A stretch of DNA of 64,000 nucleotides from Utricularia gibba (Eukaryota; Streptophyta; Magnoliopsida; Lamiales; Lentibulariaceae): assembly GCA_002189035.1 (NCBI GenBank), contig CM007991.1:3844001-3908000 (forward strand). The letters are read 5' to 3'. Under the pieces are notes generated by a model. The model made no database searches and had not been told where the DNA came from. It saw nothing but the letters and a program-made list of their open reading frames with translations. This document shows positions 12,519 through 24,730 of this stretch, one piece after another. Made by a program: the position numbers and the translations under genes. How positions within the stretch are numbered: position 1 is the stretch's first letter; every line of letters starts with the position of its first letter.

Positions 12519-15494
12519 ATGGCGGCGCAGATCCAGATGCAGCCTCAGTTGCAGGTTCCGAGCACTGCGCTCCCCGGCGGAGTGCCGGTGGGGATCTCGT
12601 TGTACGTTGGCGATCTCGAGCCCAATGTCACCGATAACCAACTCCTCGATCTTTTCAGTCAGATGGGTGAGGTGGTTTCCGTTCGGGTTTGTAGAGATAC
12701 GAACAGCCAGCGCTCGCTTGGGTATGGCTACGTCAACTTCAAGAACCATCAGGATGGTCAGCAATCTTGTTTCATTCATTAAGATTTCATGTTTTTTCTC
12801 TTGCAGTGCCATCATTCGTTGAGTGCTTAATTTTGATTCTAATCGAGTGTTTGCCTGATAAGCTTCTACGTTATTGATGTAGCTGAGAGATCTCTGGTGG
12901 AGCTGAACTTCACTCCGCTCAATGGAAAACCAATTAGGATAATGTACTCTCACCGCGACCCTAGTGGTCGCAGAAGTGGTGCTGGAAACATTTTTATCAA
13001 GGTAAGCATTTCGTGATTAGTTATTATTGAATTCAGTTTACGTCTGGCTGTACATTTTTTTGTGATCTACGTTTCAAAAAAAAAATATATATATATCTGC
13101 CCTTGACCTTATGAGATGGAATTGTTTGTTTTCTTGGAAGAATTTGGACAAGGAAATCGACCACAAAGCTCTGCAAGATACCTTTTCCTCCTTCGGCCCC
13201 ATACTTTCATGCAAAGTCGCCACAGATTCTTCTGGTCAGTCCCTGGGTTATGGATTTGTCCAGTACACAGATGAGGAGAGTGCACAGAAAGCTATTGAGA
13301 AGCTTAACGGAATGCTGCTGAATGGGAAGCCAGTTTTCGTGGGTCCTTTCGTTCGTAAACATGAAAGGGAAATGTCAGCTAACAAGTCTAAGTTCACTAA
13401 TGTGTTTGTAAAAAATTTGTCTGAATCAACTACTGAAGAGGAAATTCAGAATATATTTGGGGAATTTGGTCCAATCACCAGTGCAGCTGTGATGAAGAAT
13501 GACAATGGAACTTCAAGATGTTTTGGATTTGTTAACTTTGAGGATCCAGATGATGCTGCAAGAGCTGTTGAATATCTCAACGGGAAAGTTTTGGATAACA
13601 AGGAATGGTATGTAGGGAGAGCGCAAAAGAAATCTGAGAGAGAGCAAGAATTGAAAAACCGCTTTGACCAGAGTGTGAAGGAAGCTGAAGAGAAGTCACA
13701 AGGTTCAAACCTTTATGTCAAAAATCTGGACGACAGCATTGATGATGAAAAACTTAAGGAAATGTTCTCTTCATTCGGTTCTATAACATCATGCAAGGTT
13801 TGTGTTTTGTTTACCCAATTCATACTTAGTTTCCTATGTAAAGTATATGAGTTGAACAGATGCCCTCCTATGTAAAGTATATGAGTTGGATGCTCATCTT
13901 GAGCCTGGATCCTAATTATATTCGATCTTAAAAGGTCATGCGTGATCCAAAAGGAATCAGCAGGGGATCAGGTTTTGTTTCCTTTTCATCGCCTGAAGAG
14001 GCCTCTAGAGCAGTAAGTTGCTTCATATTATTTTCACGATATGTACTTCAAGGTTAAATATGGTATTTCTCACTTTAAATAATTGTATTTGTAGCTTTTT
14101 GAAATGCATGGGAAGATGGTCGTCAGCAAACCTCTTTATGTTGCACTTGCTCAGAGAAAGGAAGACAGAAAAGCTATACTGCAGGTACTTTAATCCATAA
14201 GTGCCTTTTAAATTGTTGCGATTTTTCATGTGTCCTTACCTGAAGTTTATTTTTTGTCTGGTTCAATTTGAATTTTCCCATAAATGTTAACAATCCTTTT
14301 CCATTCTTATTCAGGCTCAGTTTTCCCAACTGAGGCCGATTTCAATGGTGCCTAATGTGGCTTCTCGAGTTCCGGTGTATCCTGGTGCACCCGGTATAGG
14401 ACAACAATTTTTCTATGGACAGGCACCACCAACCATTCTCCCTCCTCAGGTATGTTTTTTTTTTCATACTTTCTCAAGCAACTTTCTGAATTTGCTGAGC
14501 GATAGTTCATTAAGCTGAATATGTGGGAAAAAAAAAGGCAAGTGGATGAACTTAGGATGTGTAGTTTTCCTGAGAACGGCATAGGTGATCATTTTTCACA
14601 CAATGAAATCCTGGATAATCAATTGGAAATGGTCTTGATGGACTTTTATCACAGAAATTTTTTTAAACAGATTGTCCTTTTTTTCAGCCGGGGTTTGGCT
14701 ATCAACAGCATCTTCTTCCTGGTCTGAGGCCTTCTGGACCACTCATACCAAACATGTTCGTTCCTATGGTCCAACAAGGGCAACAAGGTCCACGGGGTGG
14801 AAGGAGGAATAATGCTCCTCCAATGCAACCAGGCCATCAGCCTCTGCCTATGATGCAACAGCAGGTTGATAGAGATTCTGTTCCGTGGACTTTCTTGTTG
14901 GTGTTTGTTTGAAGTTTCTTTTATAATTGTTTTATTTATGCAGATGCTTCCAAGGGGAAGAGGTTTTCGTTACCCGTCTGGTCGTGGGATGTCTGATATT
15001 CCCATGCAAGGCAATATGGCCCGACCAATGATCTCTCTTCCATACGAAATGGGTGGCTTGCCGTTGCGTGAAATGGGACATGGTCAGCCAATCCCCATCA
15101 GTGCACTGGCATCAGCTCTAGCAAATGCGTCTCCTATTGAACAGAGGACGGTGAGCTCCATTAAATCCATGAATTTCCTTTGTTTCTCTTCCTTTCCACC
15201 TCTCCTTTCGTTTTTTTGGGTGTGAGGCCCTCCAGCGAGAAACTCACCACCCATCCGTGCCTGCAGATGTTGGGTGAAAATTTATACCCACTGGTGGAGC
15301 AGTTGGAGCCTGAGATGGCAGCCAAAGTTACTGGCATGCTTCTGGAAATGGACCAAACTGAGGTTCTGCACCTGCTGGAGTCACCAGAAGCTCTCAAGTC
15401 CAAAGTGGCTGAGGCCATGGATGTCCTCAGAAACGTGTCGCCGCACCAAAGTATCCCCGCCGATCAATTCGCTTCCTTGTCCTTGAACCAGTGA
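12519..15494 (+). CDS. Poly(A)-binding protein, cytoplasmic class (PAB2/4/8-like)
   Basis: Binds mRNA poly(A) tails, promotes translation through eIF4G and controls deadenylation. Nine exons join in phase: 12519-12756, 12883-13001, 13141-13797, 13935-14012, 14095-14184, 14315-14449, 14688-14864, 14944-15150 and 15267-15494, giving 642 residues, the family length. Four RRMs are visible with their RNP motifs: [41 protein letters not shown] and LYVKNL/GSGFVSF. A Pro/Gln/Gly-rich linker follows ([15 protein letters not shown]). The C-terminal MLLE (PABC) domain contains [17 protein letters not shown], the groove that binds PAM2 peptides. The phases agree throughout and no defect is seen. The exact paralogue cannot be fixed without a tree. 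Confidence 0.96.
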
Positions 15495-16120
15495 ACGGAG
15501 ACACCTCGCTTCTTCTCCAGCAACAAAAAAAAACTCTCTTTCTTGGGTGGTGCCATCTCATCTGTTGACACTTCATCTCCTGTTTCGTGTGTTGACATTT
15601 GGAACCGTTTGTAGACCATGTTGTTTGTCACATGGGGTTTCTTAGCCTCTTTGGATTCCTCTGTTCAGTTTCCCATTGCAGCAAGACTTGGATTATTTGG
15701 CTGGTGCTGAAAATGATTTCATTTCAAGTTTCTAGATGCCTACATGCGGCAGGTATTTATTCTGTACAATGTGAACCGGAGATCGATAGTGGATGGGAGC
15801 CGCCCAGGTTTTGGAAAACCGGAGTCTCCAAACAACGGCTACTACTGGTGGATCACTCACCCCACTCGCGTTAGCAGAGATTGGGTTCACGTGCGTGCTG
15901 CCCCTATGCGCGTCCCTTTGTACTACAGGCCCAGGATCTTCAGCCCAATCCGACGTGTAAAAGCGTCGCACCGTGGAGCCCCTTTCCTGCACTTTTCGCA
16001 TTCTCTCTCTCATCGGCTTTGCTCCTCCGTCTCCACAATTTCATTCCCTGGTTTTTTTTTTTTTTTTTTTTTTTTTGTTTCGGTCTTTTATTTCTTTTGC
16101 AGGTTGGATTCTGGATTTTG
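15495..16120. other. PABP 3' region and COR27/28-like promoter/leader
   Basis: The PABP 3' UTR is followed by a GC-richer promoter. There is a perfect G-box at 15888-15893, CCGAC followed by ACGTG at 15950-15957, and a run of 25 T at 16052-16076 just before the start codon of the next gene. Open frames across 15744-16120 have no family-like content. Confidence 0.6.
15888..15893. promoter_or_regulatory. G-box (CACGTG) upstream of COR27/28-like gene
   Basis: A perfect palindromic CACGTG about 230 bp before the start codon. G-boxes are bound by bZIP/bHLH light regulators such as HY5 and PIFs, which fits the light/clock role of this family. Binding is inferred. Confidence 0.4.
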
Positions 16121-17165
16121 ATGGAGCGAGATTTCCGGAAGGGAGCAACGCCGCGGTCTAGGGATGACGGTTTTGTCGACCGTTGGAAAACGTCGAGCTC
16201 GGATGCCTCGAGTTTGACTGCTCAGAATTGGAATTATCACCGCTCCGCGAATGTACGATAATCGAGTTTCTTTCTAAGATCTTGTTTATGTTTTGGTTCT
16301 GTTCCTTGGCTTTTGTATTTGTGTTGAGAGAGATCTTATGTTGTACGTCTACGCTAGAGTTCTGAAAATAACAGTGTGAATGCATTAAGTTATTTGAGAA
16401 ATTCGCTGTGATTCCTGAGAGCTTTGAGATGATTGAAGGTTTTATTTAATTTACTATGAGTACTGAAGGAGATGGTTTGGACTGGAGAGGTGTTACTTAG
16501 GATTCTAGAGAACATTTTTTAATTTCTTTTTTTCAGGATGAGAGCGCGGTTTGGACAGACGAGAAGCATAGCTTGTACATAGAACACTTGGAGGCTTCGT
16601 TTGTGAAGCAGTTACACAAGTCAATGGGCACTTTTGGACTCAGGGGCAATTATCATAATGCTGTGGAGCAGGTTGTTGGTGTTTCTGGATTTTTCAATCT
16701 ATTCTGTTTGTTTGGTTCCGTTTTGGTTTTAAGACTTCACTTAGGTGATTCTCCTGTCTCCACGGACGTCTCTGTGACAGAAGCATAAAGCATTGGCTGA
16801 GAATTCAGAGGCCTTCTATGGCGACGGAAAAGGTACCCTCCTCAAACTAGAAACATACACATGGCCTACTTTATTGGACTTGACTCATCAAAGCAAGTAA
16901 ACGATTGTTTAGAGTCACCCCAAATAGCTTTATGAAGATACAATTCCATTTCCCTTATGCAGAAGGAACAGGCCAGAACTTTGGGGATGAAGACAAGGGA
17001 AAATCCCACGCTAAAAGATTCAAAAACAAGTCTTCATCAGCTTGCTCTAGCGTAGGGTTCATCCACCGTGATCCCTTTGATTTCAAACCACTTCATGCTA
17101 ATTCTGAGCTATGTTTTCATACAGAGACGATGACACAGGGAAGCTCAGTTCCCCGCCCTGTGTAG
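16121..17165 (+). CDS. COR27/COR28-like cold- and light-regulated protein
   Basis: COR27/28 are small plant-specific nuclear proteins that tie cold response to the clock and photomorphogenesis and act with COP1 and HY5. Four exons (16121-16252, 16537-16671, 16781-16832, 16963-17165) join in phase to 173 residues. The family signature is clear in exon 2: WTDEKHSLYIEHLEASFVKQ (tryptophan-led block), followed by LHKSMG. A second conserved block in exon 4 reads GQNFGDEDKGKSHAKRFK, acidic then basic, and is followed by a Ser-rich segment. The C-terminal end after SSSACSS does not resemble the family and may come from reading through an unrecognised intron; the donor options near 17050 do not give a better open frame. 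Identification is by remembered motifs only. Confidence 0.72.
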
Positions 17166-17721
17166 ACTTCCAACCACCATCTTCGTTGCCTTGCTTGTAG
17201 TCGGGGATCTAATAACTAGCTAGCAACCTAGCTACTCAGTTCTAGTTAACGTGATGTGGAAAAGGTACGCGCATCATCTTCACCTTGTTCTTCGCCTTCA
17301 TTTATCGTGAAATCCCCAATTCATAACTGGATTCAATCGAAATCTCTGCGTGTCAAACATGTGGTATCATGTACTGTAAGAATGCTGTGTAATTGTAGTG
17401 CTTGTTCTATGTGTCCTTTTGTAGCCCGCGCCATCGCCATCCATCTTTCAGGTATGGTTCTTCTTACCATGGATCATGATAACCAGAACATGAACTAGGG
17501 TTTTCAAGAAGAGGGACACTGTAGACACTGAATTTTTATAAATAGATTGTTAGATTTATTTATTCCTCAAAAATCCGAAAATATGGATTTAATTAATTAA
17601 TTAATTAATTAGGGAGTGTAATAATAATTCGTCTAGTTCGCTCTGGTCGACCGACTTCGGGCGGGCCGTCTTTTCCTTCGTGGCTGCCGCTACAACCACA
17701 CCAAACGCCTATCTGTATTGA
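17166..17721. other. Spacer with ATTA-repeat
   Basis: 3' UTR of the COR27/28-like gene and promoter of the next gene. It contains a TTAA/AATT microsatellite at about 17590-17611. No gene seen. Confidence 0.6.
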
Positions 17722-18679
17722 ATGTTTCCTGTAATCCCGAACTCGCTCCTCCGCCTCTCGAACCCTCCGCCGCCGCCGCAGCTCTTCTCTTCGGGATCCT
17801 CCTTTAGGTGCCATGCCGCCGCGGACAATGCTTTTCCGCGCTCGTGGTTTGGGTTTCCCACGTTTTCAGACGCCGCGGCGGGGAGAATCAGCCGCGGGGC
17901 GCCGGAGGATGATTCTGTTCCCGCTTCTTCCAATACTGGTGTTGGTGGGAAAATTAGGGCCAAGGAGAAATGGTCAAGAGACAGGGAGAGCTACCTGGCG
18001 GACGATAATGATGCGTTGCCGCTTCCGATGACGTATCCGGACTCTACTCCGGTGTCGCCGGAGGAAATTGATAAGAGGCTGAAGTGTGATCCCGAGATAA
18101 CGGTATGTTATTGCACAAAATGATGATTTTGTTGATGTTTGGTTGCAATGTGTTTTCGATTTCAAAGTTAGAATGGATGCATTTAGTTCTCGTTAGATGA
18201 CTGTGTTGGTTACCTATGCGACATTAGTCACTGCTGCTGCACTGAATCAAGGTATCTAATTGTAGGGATGCATCTTCTTTTGGCTGAAAACGAGCTTCTG
18301 CAGATTGTACATTTTTATGAACTGTATGTAGGATTCTTATGCGGTAACACTCATTACCCATCTTTTGAATGTTAGGATTGCAAGCCAATGGTGTACGAAT
18401 GGACTGGAAAATGCCGTAGCTGCCAGGGTACAGGACTAGTAAGCTATTATAACAAGAGAGGGAAAGAGACCATCTGCAAATGCATTCCTTGCATGGGAGT
18501 TGGTACGTTTCTCTTCTCCTCTAGAATTGATTCTCAAACTAAAACTTCCACTGCTAGGATGCAGTTAATCTTAAGCCGTTTCCCACTGTGCTTTTTTTTT
18601 AACAGGGTATGTGCAGAAGATAACTAGTCGAACAGATATCGATGTCATGGAAGATTTGGATAATGGAAAAGCAACATAG
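17722..18679 (+). CDS. Plastid-type DnaJ zinc-finger-like protein (At1g22630-like)
   Basis: Three exons (17722-18102, 18376-18502, 18606-18679) join in phase to 193 residues. The N-terminus is rich in Ser/Pro/Ala/Arg with few acidic residues, as in chloroplast transit peptides. The folded part has half of a DnaJ cysteine-rich domain: CRSCQGTG and, further on, [10 protein letters not shown], i.e. two CxxCxGxG-like units that should bind one zinc. It ends [11 protein letters not shown]. There is no J domain. Proteins of this class are thought to act as thiol/chaperone factors in plastid protein assembly, but the function of this one is not established. The upstream Met at 17722 is used because an ATG at 17813 lies in another frame. 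Confidence 0.8.
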
Positions 18680-19286
18680 TTTTGAGAGATAACTTTTTGC
18701 CTTTGACTCTGGGAATTGCTATAGAAATGTAGGTCTATGCTACTGCTGCCCATTCTTTTCGTTGTAAGGATTTTCTTTCTTGACTAATGAGGCATGGGAA
18801 ATCCGAGACGAATGTCCAGGGGATCAAGTAGTGCGTACTTTCAAGTTGAGTATTAAGACATATGAAATCCCCTGTTTTCTGCACTGAATCACTTTCAAAG
18901 AATGTAAAGTTATTCTAGGAGCTGTCATTTACTGAGCATCAAAGCAGGTTGTTTTTTGTTTACATCAAGATGAAGAATAAACACCAGCCAGCATAGAATT
19001 TACATGAAACTTGGTTCCCATGTTCTCATGTTCGGTCACCAAAACCAGGTGAGCATCATGCTTTGGCAGGTCGGCAACGCAAGACTTCACTGGAGCATGC
19101 TGCAACTGCTAGCTACGCTGTTGTACTCCTATAACATCTAGCGCCAGTTCATGTTAGACTTACCATTTTGAATTTTATCCACTCAGATGCGCTGGAGTCA
19201 GCATCTTCATGAAACCAGGGAACTCTGCTCTCTCCATTATAGAGAATTTTGCTTTTTAAGTGTTCACTTTTTTCCTTGAACAGCCC
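18680..19286. other. Spacer
   Basis: Presumed 3' UTR of the DnaJ-like gene and, on the other strand, the 3' flank of the fragment at 19287-19660. No supportable coding sequence. Confidence 0.5.
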
Positions 19287-19660
19287 TCAGCGCCAAACGG
19301 CCGGTATATCATCCTCCTCATCTGAAGAGTCCTGCAGAGAAAGTTCATGCCTCTGGCTCGGCATACAGAGGTGAAACCAAACAGGAGGGGAAGGCTGAAA
19401 CAAGAATCCCCCATTCTCACATTCTCCGGCACCATAAACTGCCCCTTTTCACCCAGCAGTCCTCCGCCTCTTGGGTACAGATGAGATGGTTACGAGGATG
19501 CTCAAACCCCATCGGGAAACGCCAGCGAGTGCAAGCCGGGTGCCTCGAAAGAAGGTGCAGGTAGTTTTTTCTTCACTGCTTTAGGCTCTTCAGTAGCCAA
19601 CTCCGACGGCGTGAGCTGCAGAATTCTCCGGCGAGTGCGGTTCTCAAAACCCGCCGGACT
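19287..19660 (-). CDS. Unrecognised two-exon 3' gene fragment (minus strand)
   Basis: Two exon-like pieces join in phase on the minus strand. The upstream piece, 19660-19508, has 51 codons; it follows a good acceptor (TGACTGGTTAG) and contains RRRILQLTPSELATEEPKAV and KKKLPAPSFEAPGLHSLAFP. The downstream piece, 19394-19287, has 36 codons; it follows TTCTTGTTTCAG and ends with an acidic tail, LQDSSDEEDDIPAVWR, and TGA. The joined reading has ordered composition (basic, then Pro-rich, then acidic). I do not recognise the family. No initiator exon could be found between here and the divergent gene at 20315, so it may be truncated, or the first exon may be small. A decayed gene is possible. Confidence 0.38.
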
Positions 19661-20314
19661 CTAACCAGTCAAAATAAAAAGAGACTCCGAGTTTCAGGTT
19701 TTAATAGAATATTAAAAATTCTATGTTTTAATAGTGGTCTTTTCTTATTGACCGTCTTCCACTCAAATTGAAATATTTTAATATTTTCTTTGGGAAAAAA
19801 AAACATTTCGAAACGTCGTCGTTTCGAGATTTGAATATGCTTTTATTATTGATCAGTTTTTTTAATCAATAAATATGCTTTTGCTATTATTATTATCATT
19901 ATTATTGCTGCTCTATGTGCTTGCAAATTTGAGTCTTGGCTTTTGGGAGGGAGGGGGAAAGGTGCGGAGCACACAAAAAGGGGAGATTGAACTTCAAGAA
20001 CAAGAAGAAGATGAAGAAGAGGAGCTGATGTTTTTTCATGTCTGTGGCGTCGATTGAGGAAGTAATTGAAGCAGATGCGTTGCAAGCGCGTGGCGAGCGT
20101 CGCTCTCATTTGAAAGCGTTATCGGGCTTTTGGCGTTTACATTTCAAGTCAAGAGACCGGTATAATGTTAGTTAGATTCTCTCGTCTCAGAAGATACATA
20201 TCTTCGTCGATTAGAAGATATAAGGAGCTTATTTTGTTGCGTTTTAGAGTTTTCAGGATGAAAAGGGAGAGAAAGAAGACGTTGGTTGTTCGAAAGATTT
20301 GAATATTTGAGGCG
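19661..20314. other. Spacer and sulfotransferase-like gene leader
   Basis: AT-rich first half containing the near-palindrome CGAAACGTCGTCGTTTCG around 19807-19828; purine-rich GAAGAAGATGAAGAAG stretch near 20000-20025. Probably a divergent promoter. No gene resolved. Confidence 0.5.
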
Positions 20315-22318
20315 ATGGCGAACGGCATCGGCTCCTTCGGCAACGTGGGTTCCCTTTTCTTCAAATTTTATGGTGCCACTGATCATTTGAGTCCTTTCCT
20401 TCGTTTTTCAAGCATTATCGCCATTATGGCGCTTCATTGTCGATTTGGATATTTTGGTGATGAAGATGGTTTTATTATTAATTCCGGAGAGTTTCCGTGA
20501 TTGTCTTGGTTTTGATTGAATACCGGATTTTTCTTAATTTGGATTTTCTTGTTATGGCATTTTCGTTGACATTCTTCTTTATCTTGCTCTTGAATTTCAG
20601 GAGGGTTCCACTGGTAGAGCCACGAAGACGGCTCCAATGTTGTTGAGGATGATGGTTTTGATTTTTGTGGGGTTATGCGGGATTTATACATTTTTAGTCT
20701 GTATAAGGCAATTTGCTGGACAGCTGATTGAGGTTTCACCACTCAATGTTCAAGTGGTGGAGAGACCTTGTGAATCCGTCCACATGGACCCTTCAGAAAA
20801 AATATACTTGCATTTTCCCAGGCCAAGGACCTTTAGCAGGTAACTCATGTTGTTGGGAGTGTGAGAAAGGTTTCTATTTGTTCAGTACTGGATGTTCTGT
20901 ACGCTGATGCCACTTTACTGATCATTCAGGGCCGAATGTGCTTGCAATCCTGTCCGGTATTTTGCAATTTTGTCAACACAGAGATCCGGTAGTGGATGGT
21001 TTGAGACATTACTGAATAGTCATATCAATATAACTTCGAACGGGGAGATATTCTCAGTTAAACCTCGAAGGAGTAACGTGTCAACGATTTTTGCAACATT
21101 GGACCAAGTATATAACTTGGATATGCTTACTAGTGCCTCAAAGAATGAGTGCACAGCTGCTGTTGGATTGAAATGGATGGTTAACCAGGTTGAGCGTCCA
21201 CGTAGAAAACCATCCTTTGGCAAGATTTTTTACTTCATGTTACTTGAGCATGATACTGCATATCTCTGCCAAAACCTGATTACTTTTTCTTTCCTTTTCC
21301 CATTATGGAGATTCATGAAACTGTGAGATTTTACATTTCTTTCTGCGTGGTCTGTTTTGTGTTCCACTTTAGATGAGTTTGGAACTTATCTGTAGAATTT
21401 GGTCCATATATCAAAAGGTTTCCAAACTAGAGCAACCCCACTCTTAATGCATTCGGGGACCAACTGACATGGGATAGCTTGGTAGTTAGACTTTGCGTGG
21501 CCTAGACTCCGAATTTACTGCAAGTAGTCATGGGTAGTTACACGAATTGTTCCTCATATTGTTTCTTATGGAAGTTTATCTTTAATTGTTTGACCACAGG
21601 GCCTAATGCAACACCATGAAGAAATTGCTGAGTACTTCAAGACAAGAGGCGTATCAGCCATTTTTCTTTTTAGAAGAAACCTTTTGCGACGAATGATCTC
21701 CATACTAGCAAATACATATGATCACGATGCCAAGCCACTGAATGGAACTCACAAGTCTCATGTTCACTCACCCCATGAGGTCCTATCTCATATCTATCTA
21801 TTTCTGGGAGAAACTAACTGTTTCTGCTTGATGCAAATTTTCTGCTTTCTTATTAAATGAATCGGGCTTGATCCAATGCCATTTAGAGTGCTCATTTTGT
21901 TTCATCTATTTCAGGCTGAGGTGCTTGCTAGATACAAACCAACCATCAATACAACAACTCTTATTCAGGATCTGAATCAAGTGGATCAGCTAGTCATGAA
22001 ATCATTGCAGTATTTCAATAGCACAAGACATATCATCCTATACTATGAGGAGATAGTGAAGAATCATACTGTAAGATCATTCCATACATGGCAAAGTAGC
22101 CGCATCTGGATTGCTTCAATGCAACTGATGCCTTCCCTTTCTGCTGACAGAAACTTGATGACATTCAAGATTTCTTGAAGGTCCCACATCAAAAACTTAC
22201 CAGTCGACAGGTGAAGATACACAAAGGAGCCTTGTCTTCCCAAATAGAGAACTGGAATGATGTCAAGAACGCACTTCAGGGAACACAATATGAAAGCTTT
22301 CTTCTCCAAGATTACTAG
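20315..22318 (+). CDS. Golgi/type II membrane sulfotransferase-like protein (P-loop NTPase fold)
   Basis: Six exons (20315-20344, 20601-20839, 20930-21188, 21600-21779, 21915-22070, 22151-22318) join in phase to 343 residues. A short cytosolic head is followed by one membrane anchor (MMVLIFVGLCGIYTFLVCI, about residues 21-39), so the catalytic part should face the Golgi lumen. The 5'-phosphosulfate-binding loop of PAPS-dependent sulfotransferases is seen as FAILSTQRSGSGWFETLLNS; a downstream 3'-phosphate-type segment reads VSAIFLFRRNLLRRMISI. Several N-glycosylation sequons (NIT, NVS, NGT, NTT) fit luminal exposure. Plants encode two or so members like this (from memory At2g15730 and At4g34420) without an assigned acceptor substrate. 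The C-terminus YESFLLQDY is near the family's end. Confidence 0.82.
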
Positions 22319-23180
22319 TGGGAGTGAATTGTGGCGTTTAGAGTAGCTGACCTGTTAGCCTTAGAAGATAACTCAACACCCCCATTCCTTGATTCTTTCA
22401 CCATGCTGATGTTGACAGGGCATCCTGATGCACTGTTGAAATTTTGTTGTACAGCTTAACCATTTGATTTCAGTTCACTTGATTCCAATTCTGTCACTTA
22501 ACCATTAGGTTGGAGATGAATTTGAACTCAAATAAGATTTCTGTAATCATTCTATTTACAAATCAAACTTTTTATTTATTTTTTATTAAAGAAGATATTA
22601 GTATTGTTTGATAAATTTGTTTATGTTTTTAAATACCTATGTTTAGCTATTCGATGGTTATACTTTTCAATATATTTACATGATTTGTAAAGTAACATTT
22701 GTATAATCCATCTAACAATATTTTAAATAAGTTTGAGTTATATTTTTTTTATATCTATCATAGATATACTTGAAAAATATAGTATTATTTTAAATTCATA
22801 TTTGTAAAAATCACGTATTAAAATATTATCAATATTGTTTATATGAATACAAATAATTCGAATTAATTAATAAATTTCTCATTAAGTTACGCTTAATGTA
22901 TTTACATGCGCAATTATTAAAGTATAATTTTTAATCTTTTAAAATAATATTATCTCATATATTTTAACTTTTATTCAAATAATTGGAAAAAAGTTTATTA
23001 AAATCAAAATATTATAAAACTACTTAAAAAAGAATTATAAATACCCTAATTATCCATAAAATGGATAAATAAAAGTTAAATTGGAGGATAGGAGCAAATC
23101 CTTTCAACTAATGTTCTGATCAAACAGGTAACTTATCATGCTACTGAACTCTCTCTTCAGGGATAGCATCAAAAACGTTG
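22319..23180. other. AT-rich spacer between convergent genes
   Basis: Two 3' UTRs with a very AT-rich core from 22560 to 23060. Nothing coding seen. Confidence 0.65.
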
Positions 23181-24273
23181 TTAGTGGTTGTGGATCTCTG
23201 AAGTGTCATCATCATCTTCTTCTTCTTCATCTTCTTCTTGTTCTCCTGTATGGTTAGAAGGCGTTGAACAGTGGAGGAAGGAGGGGTTTACGTGTAGCGC
23301 AGAAGCTCTTCTTGTATGGAGGCGATACTTCTGCAATGGAGAATGTCACTTGGAAGCACAAAAAGGACGAGGAATGCAGAAATCCGAACCTGAAGATGGC
23401 TCTTGACTTCATCGTTGGTGAGGCCGTCTACTTGCATCAGCTCCCTTATGTGCTTGGGAGTCGCAGCTGCGGAGAAAAGAGTACATGAGCATTCGATTCT
23501 GCCCTTTTATGTCAATCAGGATGGATGAGAAAGAAAGGGTTTGCAGTTTACCATGAGCTCCTCCCAGCTGCTGCAGGGCATTGATGAAGCGGCGGTGTAA
23601 CTCTGAGGACCAGCACCTTCTCTGTTTTCTAGCAGTTTTGGAGTTCAGTTTGGAGTCAGCAGGAGGAGATGTTCCTGAGCTTGATTTTGGAGAACTGTTC
23701 TCGTTCTTAGTTTCAGAAACTGCAAGGGAAAGCAACGGCGCTTTGTCTTCACTGCGTTCGTTTGTAGAAAAGGGCAGGCGCTTTTTCCCTTGATCCTGAA
23801 ATGGTTTCCCATAAAATCACTCTTCAAAATCTGGGAACGAAGAAACGCCCAAATCATGTCAATTCATGTACCTTGGTCCCTGGATTTCCAGAGTTCCAAA
23901 GCTGAACAGAACTCATCCATTTCATCTTGTCCCAATCGCAGACGCCGTCGTCTTCACATCTCCTCAACTGTTTGCGAACCGCAGGCCGTGTCTCGTTGTT
24001 GTGCTTCCGAGGCATTTCCTTGTTCAACCTCGCGATCTCTGAGATACGACCAAAAAAGAATCAAAACCCACAAATCAGAATTACTTACCAGAAAAGCAGA
24101 CCATTTTTCACGAGGATCATGCACAGAGGAAGCTCCCTCTTGAATGCTTCGATCTTCCTCATCTCCTCGTGGAGCCCATCAACGTAGTCCTCAAGATTCG
24201 AAAACTTTTCCACCCATTCCCCCGCCGGCGAGTCCAGAGTCAGCTCCGGCGAGATCACAGATCCTCCTCCCAT
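23181..24273 (-). CDS. NIGT1/HHO-type GARP (MYB-like) transcriptional repressor
   Basis: Nuclear DNA-binding repressors of this family act in nitrate and phosphate signalling. The N-terminal exon gives [20 protein letters not shown], then the family coiled segment with the hallmark [10 protein letters not shown]. The second exon holds [16 protein letters not shown], a conserved block. The third gives the start of the GARP domain, [20 protein letters not shown]; the fourth continues [20 protein letters not shown]; the last starts KYRLHTRR and ends in an acidic run ([11 protein letters not shown]) before TAA. The DNA-binding domain is complete across exons. The first intron is ambiguous: the strong donor (GTAAGT at 24083-24088) works only with the weaker acceptor GCGAG|G, or a weaker donor at 24100-24101 works with TCTCAG|A. 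The protein is shorter than Arabidopsis HHO proteins, lacking the long C-terminal tail. Confidence 0.82.
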
Positions 24274-24730
24274 GCTTCTTGGATCAACTCCGCAGCCTTA
24301 AACACATCAACAGGCCCGGAGAGAAGAGAAAGCAAGAGAGAAAGAACAAAAGCAGAAAGGTTCAAGGAAAGAGATGCACTGCACACAAAGGCCTAGAGAT
24401 TCCTCTGCTGAGCAACGCCGAATTTCCACAAAATTAAATATTTTATTTATAGAATTTTTATTCAAGGGGCCCACAGAGGAGTGGAGCAGATCCTTCTTCT
24501 AGAGGAGGAATCCGGTAGACGGTAGCCGTACCACGGTTGATGCCTGTGGTACACCCCCACGTTGCTTCTGGGAATCTGCGGGGACCACACCGAAATTAAG
24601 AAAAAGATTCTCTTTCTTTTTTATATTTATTTTAAAATTGTCTGAAAATGTTCCGTCTTGTACGGACATCCTGTAATAACACACGAGACGAGAGGAGAGA
24701 AGCTTCCTTCCTCGGCTTCATCGAAAAGTT
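24274..24730. other. Spacer between HHO-type gene and AGPR
   Basis: HHO-type 5' leader and promoter plus AGPR 3' UTR. No extra gene seen. Confidence 0.6.

Noticed and set aside
15744-16120. Open frames between the PABP and COR27/28-like genes
   Set aside because: They run through promoter and poly(T) sequence and end in Phe repeats from the T run; no family content.
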